NCBI RefSeq assembly: GCF_009908195.1
Contig: NZ_JAAAHS010000007.1
Span: forward strand, 1-53,462
From: Streptomyces boluensis
GTDB lineage: Bacteria > Actinomycetota > Actinomycetes > Streptomycetales > Streptomycetaceae
Reading direction: 5' to 3'
Length of the DNA: 53,462 nucleotides
The notes beneath the pieces are model-generated. The model made no database searches. It saw only the letters and a program-made list of their open reading frames with translations, and was not told where the DNA came from. The number at the start of each line of letters is the position of its first letter. Position 1 is the first letter of the stretch. Made by a program: the position numbers and the translations under genes. Below are positions 41,725 through 50,396 of the stretch, in pieces.

Positions 41725-43964
41725 CGGGTGCCGTCCCGCACGGCGGAGTGGGCGGCGGCGTGCGGCTGGCGGGCGTCCTGCTGAGGGATGGCCGACACGG
41801 GGTGCTCCTGGCCGAGCATGATCAGGGAGACGGCCCGGGCCGCCGCGTGCCCGTCGTCGTATACGCAGAACCGTCGGCGGAAGGCGGCTCGGAGTTCGGC
41901 GGAGCGCGCGTCCTGCCACGCCCCGGAGGCGAAGAGGGCCGTCAACTCCTCGGCGCTGGTGGAGACATGACCCGGCGGCTCGGCCGGCAGATCGAAGTAG
42001 GCGCCGCGCGCCGCCCGGTACGCCGCCCAGTCGTCGGCGTGGACGATGATCGGGCGGTCCAGGTTGGCGTAGTCGAACATCAGCGACGAGTAGTCGGTGA
42101 GCAGTGCGTCCGAGGCGAGCATCATGTCCGCAGCCGAGGGCTCGTCGGTGACGTCGAGGAGCAGTCCGCGCCGCTGGAGGTCGCGCAGTTCCAGGCCACG
42201 GATCGAGGCCTGCGTGTCCCTCGGGTGCAAGCGCACGAGCAGGGTGAACGTCGGCCCCAACTCCCGTACCAGACGGTCGAAGTCGAGGCGTGGCACGTAC
42301 GACTTGCGGTGCGGGCGCCAGGCCGGGGCGTAGAGCAGCACGGTGTTGCCGTCCGGGACGCCGAGCCGCTCGCGCAGGGCGGCCGCCCGCGCCGCGTCGC
42401 CCCGCACAAGCATGTCGTTGCGCGGGGCGCCGGTCGGCAGCGAGGTGAAGTGGCAGGGGTAGGCGCGGTCCCAGACCTGCTGCGCGTACGGGCTGGAGAC
42501 CAGGCTGTAGTCCCAGCGGTCCGAACGGTGCAGCATCGCGCGGACCCCGATGTGATGCGTCGCCGCCGGGCGGCCGAGCAGGTCGACGCCCATGTGCCCG
42601 AGCGGCGTTCCCTGGTGGGTGTTGACGTGGATCTGTCCCGGTCGCTTGACCAGTTCGTGCGCCCAGTTGACGTTGTTGAAGAAGTACGTGCCGCGGTTCA
42701 TCACCTGGTGGTAGCGCGCGGAGTCCGGGGTGACGTAGTCCGTGCCCTCCGGCAGCAGCTCCACCGCGTCCGGCCGCACCACCCACACCGCGCGGATGTG
42801 CGGGGCCAGCGTCCGGGCCGCGTCCCGCACGGCCGCGGGATCGCCGAGCACTCCGCGGTGCGAGAAGGCCGAGTACACGGCGAGCTCCGGATCGAGCGGG
42901 CGCCGGTGCTGGGTCCTGACGAGCGCGTGCTTGACCTTCCTGGCGGTCGTCCTGCGCAGCTCATGTCTCTTGCGGAGCGCGGCTTTCCGGATCTGTTCGG
43001 CCAGTACGTAGCTCCGGAACACGGGGTACGGGCTGCGGGAGACAAGCCGCCACTGGGCGCGGTAGGCGTCGTCGGGCGGGGTGAATCCGTCCGGCTTGTG
43101 GCGCCGGTAGAAGTCCACCGTCTCCCGGAAGAACGCGGACCGGTCCTCGGGCAGTACGCGCGCGCGAAGCGGCAGCGTCACCAGGAAGTGGTTGATCGTC
43201 CGCTCGAAGATCAGCGCCCGCGCCTCGTCCAGCTCCGGGTGTTCGTCGAGGAACGCGAACAACCCCGCGTACTGCGCGAAGATGTCGAAGTGCCGGCGTC
43301 CCGGGGTGCGGGTGATCGCGCCGCTCCTGCGCTGCAGATACTCGACGCACACCCGGTCGAGACAGGCGATGCGGCGGGCGCACATCAACACCTCGTACGT
43401 GACCGGGGCGTCCTCGTACAGACCCGGCTGGTACGTGAAGCCGTGGCCGGTGAAGAAGTCGCGGCGGTAGGCCTTGTTCCAGGCGACCAGGAACAGGTGC
43501 AGGTACTGCGGACTGCCCATGATGTCGAAGGTGTCCGTACCCGCGGCGGCGAGCAGATCCGCGGTCTGGCTCCGGCCGCCACGGCCCCACCAGTGGGTGC
43601 GCACATGGTCGAAGACGAGGACGTCCGGGTCGTCGGTGACGGTGAGCCGCTCGTCGATGGCGCGCAGCGCACCGGCCGTGTAGCGGTCGTCGCTGTCGAG
43701 GAAGAGCAGATAGTCGCCGGTGGCGTGAACCGCCCCCGCGTTGCGCGCCCCGCCGAGGCCGACGTTCTGCGGCAGGTGGACAGCGGTCACCCGGCTGTCG
43801 CGCGCCGCGTACTCGTCGATGATCGTACCGCAGTGGTCGGGCGAGCAGTCGTCGACCGCGATGACCTCGATGTCGGTGAACGACTGCGTGAGGATCGAGT
43901 CGAGGCACTCACGCAGGTAACCCTGGACCTTGTAGACGGGGACGATGACGCTGAAACGAGGCAC
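41721..43964 (-). CDS. GT2-TagF fusion: glycosyltransferase plus CDP-glycerol glycerophosphotransferase-like (copy 1)
   Basis: 747 residues. N-terminal GT2 domain (about 1-230) with intact motifs VIVPVYKVQGYLRECL, VIAVDDCSPDH, LLFLDSDDRYTAG and PGLYEDAPVTYEV. A basic linker (about 240-400) leads to a TagF/TagB-like domain with VYSAFSHRGVLGDPAAV, LLVRLHPRDTQ and LLTDYSSLMFDYANLDRPII. The HGTPLK signature is changed to THQGTPLGHMG, so the usual His is Gln451 with a His just before it. TagF-type domains add polyol phosphate in teichoic acid synthesis. GTG 43964 matches the start of its paralogues; 43976 is possible. Confidence 0.85.
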   Translation of the reverse strand: MPRFSVIVPVYKVQGYLRECLDSILTQSFTDIEVIAVDDCSPDHCGTIIDEYAARDSRVTAVHLPQNVGLGGARNAGAVHATGDYLLFLDSDDRYTAGALRAIDERLTVTDDPDVLVFDHVRTHWWGRGGRSQTADLLAAAGTDTFDIMGSPQYLHLFLVAWNKAYRRDFFTGHGFTYQPGLYEDAPVTYEVLMCARRIACLDRVCVEYLQRRSGAITRTPGRRHFDIFAQYAGLFAFLDEHPELDEARALIFERTINHFLVTLPLRARVLPEDRSAFFRETVDFYRRHKPDGFTPPDDAYRAQWRLVSRSPYPVFRSYVLAEQIRKAALRKRHELRRTTARKVKHALVRTQHRRPLDPELAVYSAFSHRGVLGDPAAVRDAARTLAPHIRAVWVVRPDAVELLPEGTDYVTPDSARYHQVMNRGTYFFNNVNWAHELVKRPGQIHVNTHQGTPLGHMGVDLLGRPAATHHIGVRAMLHRSDRWDYSLVSSPYAQQVWDRAYPCHFTSLPTGAPRNDMLVRGDAARAAALRERLGVPDGNTVLLYAPAWRPHRKSYVPRLDFDRLVRELGPTFTLLVRLHPRDTQASIRGLELRDLQRRGLLLDVTDEPSAADMMLASDALLTDYSSLMFDYANLDRPIIVHADDWAAYRAARGAYFDLPAEPPGHVSTSAEELTALFASGAWQDARSAELRAAFRRRFCVYDDGHAAARAVSLIMLGQEHPVSAIPQQDARQPHAAAHSAVRDGTR

Positions 43965-44015
43965 GGGCTCTTCCACGGTCGCGAGGGATGGGGGCGGGTG
44001 TGCGGGGCGGTTGAC

Positions 44016-46247
44016 TCAGTGGTGCAGGACGCGGCCACGGACGGCGGCCGGGGCCGGAACGCGCTCGCCCAGCGGGACGACCGGCGGCAGGTCCTCGGCC
44101 GGTTCGCCGAGCAGCACCCGGCGCACCACCCGCTCCGCGGCGAGGCCGTCGTCGAAGTCGCAGAACCGCTCACGGAACGCGCCGCGCAGCCGGGCCGCGG
44201 CCTCGCCCTCCCACTCGCCGCCGCGGAAGATCCGCGTCAACTCGTCCTGGGTTCGGGCCACCGCGCCGGGCGGCCCGGCGAGCAGGTCGAAGTAGACGCC
44301 CCGGGTGTCCCGGTAGACATCCCAGTCGTCGGCGTACACGACGATCGGGCGGTCGAGGTTGGCGTAGTCGAACATGATCGACGAGTAGTCCGTGACCAGC
44401 GCGTCCGCGGCGAGACACACCTCCTCGGGCGACCGGTGCTCCGTCACGTCGATCAGGGCGCCGGAGCGCACCATCCCCTCAAGCCCGGCGGAGCCCTCGT
44501 ACGAGTGGTGGGCCCGCAGCAGCACCACGAACTCCTCGCCGAGCGCCTCGCAGAACGCGACGAGGTCCAACTGCGGGACGAAGTCCGTGCGGTAGTCGCG
44601 GTGGGTCGGCGCGTACAGCACCGCGATCCGGTCCTCGGGGACACCGAGGCGGCGCCGGGCCGTGGCCACGTCCTCGGCCGTCGAGGTGTAGAACGCGTCG
44701 TTGCGCGGATAGCCGACGTCGAGACTCTCGTACGAGCCCGGGTAGGCCCGCTCCCAGACCTCGGTGGAGTGGTGGTTCGAGGAGATGTTGAAGTCCCAGC
44801 GGTCCACGCGCTGCAGCAACTTGCCGAGCGGGCCCGCCGCGGCCGCCGCGGCCGGGAATTCCACCTGGTCCACACCCATGCGCTTGAGCGGGGTGCCGTG
44901 CTGGGTCTGCACATGGATCGTGCCGGGGCGCTTCTTGACCGCCATCTCGAAGTTGACGTTGTTGAAGGTGTACTTGGCGGTGGCCATCACCTCCCAGTAG
45001 CGGTCGCTGCCGATCACCACGCGCTCCGCACTGTCCGGAATCTCCCGCGCGGCGTCGTCCACCAGGAAGACCGTCCTGATGTGCGGGGCCAGACGCCGCG
45101 CCGCCGCGTGCACGGCGGCGGGGTTGCAGGCGTAACCGCGGCCCCAGTACGAGGAGAAGACCGCGAGGTTCTCGTCGACCGGCCGCTTCAGGAAGTTCTT
45201 GTACGCCTGGGTGTGTTGCCGCCGCAGCCGGCCGAGCCGGCCCCCGAACTTCTGGGACAAGCGGTCGAGACCGTTCTTCGAGCCGCGCAGCACGCAGAAT
45301 GCCGGGTAGGAACCGGAAGCCAGCAACGCGTGCCGCAGTCCGGCGCTGCCCGCCGGGCGACGGTGTTCCGCGGGGCGGTGCTGACGGTAGAGCGCGGTGG
45401 CCCGCCGGAAGAACTGCCGTCGCGACGCCGTGTTCGGCAGCCGCCAGGGAGAAGCTGCGGTCTTGAGCACTTCGTGCACCAGCTGGCGGAAGATCCGATC
45501 CAGCAGCGTCCCGCTCGGTGCGGCCTGCGCCGCCCGGCGCATCAGCACGTCGAACTGGTCGAGCAGATCCATGTGGTGGGCGCCAGGGAGGCGCTTCCGG
45601 CTGCCCTGGCGGCGCAGCAGGTGGCGTAGGCAGATCCGGTCGAGCAGCGTGATCCGTTCTGCCCGCAGCGCGGCCAGCGCACTCCACACCGTGTCCGTGA
45701 ACATGCCGGGTACGAAGGCCAGTTCGTGCCGGGCAACGAAGTCGCGCCGGTAGGCCCCGCTCCACGCGGGCACCAGCACATCGGGCAGCGCGGGGTGCTG
45801 TTCAGCCGTGAAGGTGCCGGCCGGGGCGCCTTCCCACAGCCGCTCGAGCGTCGCCCCTCGGCTGCCGTCGAACCAGTGCACCCGCTCATGGTCGAACAGC
45901 AGCAGATCGGGCTCCGCGCACTCGGTGAGCCGCGCGTCGATGAGGCCCAACGCGCCGGGCACCAGCGTGTCGTCGCCGTCGAGGAACAGCAGGAACTCGC
46001 CCTCAGCGCCGCTGATCCCCGCGTTACGCGCACCCGGCAGGCCGTCGTCCGAGGGCGAGTGCACCACCTTGACCCGCGGGTCGAGCTCCGCGCGCGCGGC
46101 CACGATCGAGGCGCAGAGCCCGTCCGATTCGCTGACGACAGCGATCAGTTCGACATCGGCGAAGTCCTGGCCGAGCACCGAGTCGAGACAGTCGGGCAGC
46201 CGCCCCGGCGCGCCGTGGGACGGGACAACAACACTGAAGCGGGGCAA
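44016..46247 (-). CDS. GT2-TagF fusion (copy 2) with degenerate GT2 motifs
   Basis: 743 residues. It starts MPRFSVVVPSHGAPGRLPDC from a TTG with GGAGA 6 nt upstream. The GT2 half keeps LLFLDGDDTLVPGA but has VVSESDGLCAS where paralogues have DDCSPD, and GMFTDTVWSAL where they have YED, so nucleotide binding and catalysis are probably altered. The TagF half looks complete: VFSSYWGRGYACNPAAV, TQHGTPLKRMGVD with His450, LLRAHHSYEGS and LVTDYSSIMFDYANLDRPIV. It acts presumably at the inner membrane face. 22 nt separate it from copy 3 upstream and 51 nt from copy 1. Confidence 0.85.
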   Translation of the reverse strand: MPRFSVVVPSHGAPGRLPDCLDSVLGQDFADVELIAVVSESDGLCASIVAARAELDPRVKVVHSPSDDGLPGARNAGISGAEGEFLLFLDGDDTLVPGALGLIDARLTECAEPDLLLFDHERVHWFDGSRGATLERLWEGAPAGTFTAEQHPALPDVLVPAWSGAYRRDFVARHELAFVPGMFTDTVWSALAALRAERITLLDRICLRHLLRRQGSRKRLPGAHHMDLLDQFDVLMRRAAQAAPSGTLLDRIFRQLVHEVLKTAASPWRLPNTASRRQFFRRATALYRQHRPAEHRRPAGSAGLRHALLASGSYPAFCVLRGSKNGLDRLSQKFGGRLGRLRRQHTQAYKNFLKRPVDENLAVFSSYWGRGYACNPAAVHAAARRLAPHIRTVFLVDDAAREIPDSAERVVIGSDRYWEVMATAKYTFNNVNFEMAVKKRPGTIHVQTQHGTPLKRMGVDQVEFPAAAAAAGPLGKLLQRVDRWDFNISSNHHSTEVWERAYPGSYESLDVGYPRNDAFYTSTAEDVATARRRLGVPEDRIAVLYAPTHRDYRTDFVPQLDLVAFCEALGEEFVVLLRAHHSYEGSAGLEGMVRSGALIDVTEHRSPEEVCLAADALVTDYSSIMFDYANLDRPIVVYADDWDVYRDTRGVYFDLLAGPPGAVARTQDELTRIFRGGEWEGEAAARLRGAFRERFCDFDDGLAAERVVRRVLLGEPAEDLPPVVPLGERVPAPAAVRGRVLHH

Positions 46248-46269
46248 CGCACTCTCCTTCGGTGGGCGT

Positions 46270-48519
46270 TCAAGCGGTACTGGTCGGCAGCGTCACGGTC
46301 GGCTCCCGCCCTTGCCGCTGACCGGGTGTGACGGGCGCCGCCGGTTGCCGCTGCTCCACGATCAAGGCGGACGGCGGGACCACCGTTTCCCCGAGGAGGA
46401 CATGCCGTACGACCCGCTCGGCGGCGCGCCCGTCGTCGTACGGGCAGAAACGTGTCCGGAACGCGGCCCGCCGCCGGTCGGAGCGTGGGCCGCGCCACTC
46501 GCCGGTAGTGAAGAGGTCGAGCAGCTCGTCCTCGCTGGTCGCGACGGCGCCGGGCGGGAAGCTCCGTACGTCGAAGTAGGTGCCGCGCGCCGCCTCGTAG
46601 GCCGCCCAGTCGTCGGCGTACACGACGATCGGGCGGTCCAGGTCGGCGTAGTCGAACATCAGCGAGGAGTAGTCCGTGACCAGGACGTCGCTCGCCAGGC
46701 ACAGCGACTCGACGCTCGGATGGTCCGATACGTCGATGAGGCGGGACGAGTCCAGGCCCGCGAGCGGAGCGTCGGCGAAGTGGTGGGCGCGGGTGAGCAC
46801 CGTGAAGCCGGGGCCGAGCGAGCGCAACAGGCGCTCCAGATCGATGGCTTGGCGCTGCGAGCGGCGGTAGTCCCGGTGGGTGGGGGCGTACAGGATGGCG
46901 ACGGAGTCCCGGGGGATGCCCAGGGCTTCACGCATCCGGGCCGTGTCCTCGCCGGTGGCGTGCCGGTAGATGTCGTTGCGCGGATAGCCGTATTCGAGCG
47001 TGGTGTACGCGGCGGGGTAGACCCGCTCCCAGACGACCGTGGAGTGCGGGTTCGCGGACAGGACGTAGTCCCACTTGTCGCAGTTGGCCAGCATGCGCCC
47101 GACGTCGGTGTCGCCGACGGCGGCCGGCCGGTCGAGCAGATCGAGGCCCATCAGCTTGAGCGGGGTGCCGTGCTGGGTCTGCAGGAACACCTGGCCCGGT
47201 CGCTTGACGAGTCTCCGGTCGAAATTGACGTTGTTCACCAGGTACTTGGAGCGGGCCAGCGCCGTCCAGTACGCGGCCGTGCCGGGGGTGAGGCGACGGG
47301 TGGCCGCAGGAACCGTGTGCTGATGCGCGGGTTCGGCGATCCAGGAGGTGCGCACATGCGGGGCCAGTTCGCGGACCTTCGCCTCGATCGCCGCGGGGTT
47401 GCAGCCGTAGCCACGGCCCCAATAGGCGGAGAACACGGCGTCGTTCCGGCGCAGCGGAAGGAGCCGCTGCACGCGGTAGTGGAGTTGGAGCGCGGTCGCC
47501 CGCACGGCACGGTGCGCGGTGACGGCGGCGCGGTGGACGCGCTGGTGGAGGGCGCGCGCGGACTGCAGGGCGCGAAAGCTGCGGTGCGCGCCCAGGCGTA
47601 CGAGCGCGTGCCGGACCCGGGTGCGCGCGGGGGGAGGCGTGCCAGGGGCGCGGTAGCGGCGGCAATACGCGCGGGCCTGGCGCAGGAACGCGGCGCGGCT
47701 CCTGCGCGGCAGCCGGTCGCGCGCCGTGAACACCGTGCAGAAGTGGTCGATCATCCGGCGGAAGACGACGGGCCGCCAGCGCGCGAGGGAGGGGTGCGCG
47801 TCCAGGTGGGCGAAGACCCGGTCGTACTGGTCGAAGATCTCGAAGTGCCTGCGCCCGGGGGAGCAGGTGATGGCTCCCTGCCTGCGCTGGCGGTAGCGCA
47901 CGCAGATCCGGTCGAGCACCGCGATCGACTCCGCGGTCACCAGGACCGGATACGTCCAGGAGACGTCCTCGTAGTAGCCGGGGGCGAAGGAGAATCCCGC
48001 ACGCTCCAGGAACTCGCGGCGGTACGCCTTGTTCCAGACGACGTGCAGGAACCGCAGCAGACCGGGCCTGTCGTCGAGGGTGAACACCGCCGGGCCCGCC
48101 TGGGCGAGGTGGGCCGTGGCCGTGTCGTGGGTGGTCCTGCCGGTCCAGTACGAGCGGACGTAGTCGTAGACCAGGACGTCCGGGCCGTCCGTGTCCTTGA
48201 TCCGGTCCGAGATCGCCTGCAGTGCGCCGGGGGTGAGGGAGTCGTCGCTGTCCAGGAAGATCACGTATTCGCCGGTGGCGTGTTCGAGCCCGGTGTTGCG
48301 GGCGGGCCCGAGACCGGCGTTCGCCGTCAGATGGACGGCGCGCACACGCGGATCGCGCGCCGCGAACTCGTCGATGATCGCGCCACTGGTGTCCGGTGAG
48401 CAGTCGTTGATCGCGATCAGCTCAAGATCGGTGAAGGGCTGCTCCAGTACGGAAGCGAGGCACTCATGCAGGTATGCCTGCACCTTGAATACGGGGACAA
48501 TCACACTGAACCGTGGCAA
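46270..48519 (-). CDS. GT2-TagF fusion (copy 3), first gene of the operon
   Basis: 749 residues with both halves apparently intact. GT2: VIVPVFKVQAYLHECLASVL, AINDCSPDTSG, VIFLDSDDSLTPGA, WNKAYRREF and PGYYEDVSWTYPV. TagF-like: VFSAYWGRGYGCNPAAI, TQHGTPLKLMGLD with His450, LTRAHHFADAP and LVTDYSSLMFDYADLDRPIV. The middle (about 250-350) is very Arg/Ala rich. The TTG at 48519 begins the conserved LPRFSVIVP; no clear ribosome site is seen. It heads a minus-strand run of six genes with gaps of -4 to 59 nt. Confidence 0.85.
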   Translation of the reverse strand: MPRFSVIVPVFKVQAYLHECLASVLEQPFTDLELIAINDCSPDTSGAIIDEFAARDPRVRAVHLTANAGLGPARNTGLEHATGEYVIFLDSDDSLTPGALQAISDRIKDTDGPDVLVYDYVRSYWTGRTTHDTATAHLAQAGPAVFTLDDRPGLLRFLHVVWNKAYRREFLERAGFSFAPGYYEDVSWTYPVLVTAESIAVLDRICVRYRQRRQGAITCSPGRRHFEIFDQYDRVFAHLDAHPSLARWRPVVFRRMIDHFCTVFTARDRLPRRSRAAFLRQARAYCRRYRAPGTPPPARTRVRHALVRLGAHRSFRALQSARALHQRVHRAAVTAHRAVRATALQLHYRVQRLLPLRRNDAVFSAYWGRGYGCNPAAIEAKVRELAPHVRTSWIAEPAHQHTVPAATRRLTPGTAAYWTALARSKYLVNNVNFDRRLVKRPGQVFLQTQHGTPLKLMGLDLLDRPAAVGDTDVGRMLANCDKWDYVLSANPHSTVVWERVYPAAYTTLEYGYPRNDIYRHATGEDTARMREALGIPRDSVAILYAPTHRDYRRSQRQAIDLERLLRSLGPGFTVLTRAHHFADAPLAGLDSSRLIDVSDHPSVESLCLASDVLVTDYSSLMFDYADLDRPIVVYADDWAAYEAARGTYFDVRSFPPGAVATSEDELLDLFTTGEWRGPRSDRRRAAFRTRFCPYDDGRAAERVVRHVLLGETVVPPSALIVEQRQPAAPVTPGQRQGREPTVTLPTSTA

Positions 48520-48733
48520 TGGTCATCCATGGGTCGTGACAGCGGTGTATTGCCCGAAACGATCGATGGAGTGAAGGAGTTACGCCGGACGTGGCATCCA
48601 GGGGACCCCTTGGGTGAACGGTGAGGTCAAGCCGTGCCACCCGGAGGTGTGCGAAGTCGGGCCGTCAACGGGCCGAGGCGGTCGTGCCGTACGCGGATGC
48701 CACGTAGGAGACGGCGGCCCGCCGAAACCTGAA
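48520..48733. promoter_or_regulatory. upstream region of the GT2-TagF operon
   Basis: About 210 nt without a supported gene. It must hold the promoter of the six-gene operon reading left, but I see no convincing -10/-35 pair. A CATCGATCGTTTCG stretch is the least GC-rich part. Confidence 0.3.
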
Positions 48734-48774
48734 CGGCCCCGAACCCGCCCTGTCATGAGGCGAGTTCGGGGCCG
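48734..48774 (-). terminator. terminator of the metallohydrolase gene
   Basis: 16-bp stem with one mismatch, CGGCCCCGAACCCGCC (48734-48749) with 48759-48774, loop 9 nt, located 34 nt after the stop of the minus-strand gene at 48809. Confidence 0.75.
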
Positions 48775-48808
48775 CGCGTGGGTCTGTCAGATCGTCGTCA
48801 GGCCGTCG

Positions 48809-49651
48809 TCAGACCGTCAGGGACGGCTTGTTGCGGTGCCGTGCCAGTTCCACCGGGTCGTGCGAGGAGAAGATCGCGACCTCGTCCCCTGCTGTGCGGG
48901 CGAGTTCGAGGAGGCGTTCCTGGTTGTGCAGGCGGGCGGTGCGCTCGGTCTCCACCAGGGTCTGGAAGAGGCGCAGGCCGGGTGTCGAGCGGGGGTGCGC
49001 CGGGTCGGTCTCGCCGTGGAAGAAGTACGCGTCCCCGGCGTGCAGCAGCCAGCCGTCGCCGGTGTCCACGGCCACGCCCGCGTGCCCCACGGTGTGCCCG
49101 GCGAGCGGGACGAGCAGGATCTCCGGCGGCAGCCCGGCGAGTTGACGGACCGCGTCGAAGCCGAACCAGGGCTCGCCTCCGGCCTCGTAGCTCCGCCAGT
49201 CGGGCCCGTGCGCGCGCTGTGCCGTGGGGTAGCGGAGCCGTTCCCCGCGCGTCCGGCCGGAGAGCGCGGCGTCGAGTTCGGTGCCGAGTACGTGCACCGT
49301 GGCGTGCGGGAAGTCGGGCAGCCCGCCGGCGTGGTCGAGGTCGAGGTGGGTGAGCACGATGTGCCGTACGTCCGCGGGGTCGTAGCCGAGTGCGGCGACC
49401 TGGCGGACCGCGGTCTCGTCAGGGTCGAGCACCGGCCGGGCCGCGGCCCGGAAGCGGCCGCTGAGTGACCGCTCGGGCCGCGCGATGTCGTCGAGCCCGA
49501 GCCCCGAGTCGACCAGGACCAGGCCCTGTTCGGTCTCGATCAGCAGGCAGTGGCAGACCATCTCGCCGGTACGGAACGGGCTGCCCGTGCCGTTGACGAG
49601 TCGGCGGCCGAAGGGGCGCATGGTGCCGCAGTTGAGGTGGTGCACCTTCAT
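48809..49651 (-). CDS. metallo-beta-lactamase fold hydrolase (lactonase-like)
   Basis: 280 residues. Zinc motif HLDLDHAGG (HxxxDH), further ligands GHTVGHAG and the Asp in LLHAGDAYFF, plus SSHDPVEL near the end. The order and size resemble AHL-lactonase-like MBL proteins, but the substrate is not determinable. The ATG at 49651 overlaps the stop of the TetR gene as ATGA, so it is the regulated partner of that regulator. Confidence 0.88.
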   Translation of the reverse strand: MKVHHLNCGTMRPFGRRLVNGTGSPFRTGEMVCHCLLIETEQGLVLVDSGLGLDDIARPERSLSGRFRAAARPVLDPDETAVRQVAALGYDPADVRHIVLTHLDLDHAGGLPDFPHATVHVLGTELDAALSGRTRGERLRYPTAQRAHGPDWRSYEAGGEPWFGFDAVRQLAGLPPEILLVPLAGHTVGHAGVAVDTGDGWLLHAGDAYFFHGETDPAHPRSTPGLRLFQTLVETERTARLHNQERLLELARTAGDEVAIFSSHDPVELARHRNKPSLTV

Positions 49652-50226
49652 CGCAGGGCCTCCGCGAGGGTCGGCCGAAGGTGGGCGCCGACCGCGAGCA
49701 GCGGCGCGACGTCCCGTCGGGTGCGGGCGAGGAGCAGCGCGCCCTCGATCGACGCGAGCAGGACGACGGCCAGGGTCGCGGCCCGGTCGGCGTCGGCGCC
49801 GTGCGCGACGAGGTACGCGGCGATGGTGTCGGTCCACGAGCGGTAGACCTCGTCGCACGCGGACCTGATGGTGTCGCTCGACCCGGCGGTGTCGAGGGCG
49901 ACCGTCGCCACCGGGCAGCCGGCGGTGAAGTCGGAGGCGGTGAGGGCGTCGGCGAGGTGGGCGAGGACGGTGTCGACGGCGGCCTCGGGCTTCTCGGCCG
50001 CATCGAGTGCCGTCTTGATCAGCAGACACATCTCGGCACCGGCCAGGGTGAGCGCCTCGGACGCCAACTGCTCCTTGCCGCCGGGGAAATGGAAGTACAG
50101 CGAGCCCTTGGGCGCCCCTCCTTCGGCGAGCACCTGGTTGAGTCCGGTGGCGTGGTAGCCCTGCGTCTGGAACAGCGTGGCGGCGGTCCGCAGCACGCGT
50201 TCTCTCGTATCGGTTCGGCGTGGCAT
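49648..50226 (-). CDS. TetR family regulator (LmrA/YxaF-like)
   Basis: 192 residues. The N-terminal HTH (about 8-55) reads TRERVLRTAATLFQTQGYHA, then TGLNQVLAEGGAPKGSLYFH and FPGGKEQLA, as in LmrA/YxaF-type repressors. The C-terminal ligand domain contains ASDFTAGCPVATVALDTA, also typical of this branch. It probably represses itself and the coupled metallohydrolase through the operator at 50234-50252. Confidence 0.9.
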   Translation of the reverse strand: MPRRTDTRERVLRTAATLFQTQGYHATGLNQVLAEGGAPKGSLYFHFPGGKEQLASEALTLAGAEMCLLIKTALDAAEKPEAAVDTVLAHLADALTASDFTAGCPVATVALDTAGSSDTIRSACDEVYRSWTDTIAAYLVAHGADADRAATLAVVLLASIEGALLLARTRRDVAPLLAVGAHLRPTLAEALR

Positions 50227-50233
50227 GGCTTTT

Positions 50234-50252
50234 AATATACAGACTGGTCTAG
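50234..50252 (-). promoter_or_regulatory. TetR operator and -10 region
   Basis: On the minus strand TAGACCAGTCTGTATATT covers an AGAC-2-GTCT inverted repeat (50241-50250) and an AT-rich -10-like TATATT (50234-50239), 8 nt before the tetR ATG. TAGAC-type palindromes are the usual site of LmrA/YxaF-like repressors. Confidence 0.65.
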
Positions 50253-50317
50253 TGAGTGGAAGGGGATGGGCGGGGGTTCGGATAGCGGCTTGGGCGGTGG
50301 CTCGGGGTATACGCGAA

Positions 50318-50354
50318 CCGCCCGACTCCCGTCGTACGAACGGGAGTCGGGCGG
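50318..50354. terminator. terminator after the racemase-like gene
   Basis: Perfect 15-bp stem CCGCCCGACTCCCGT (50318-50332) with 50340-50354 and a 7-nt loop. Confidence 0.85.
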
Positions 50355-50396
50355 AACTGGGTGCGGGGGTGCGCGGGTGCGTGAGGGGCGCGGGGC

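Noticed and set aside
41541..45629. Open frame of 1362 codons on the plus strand across the GT2-TagF genes
   Set aside because: It is antisense to two complete GT2-TagF proteins with clear motifs. Its translation is Val/Gly/Arg/Glu-rich without any recognisable domain, typical of high-GC shadow frames.
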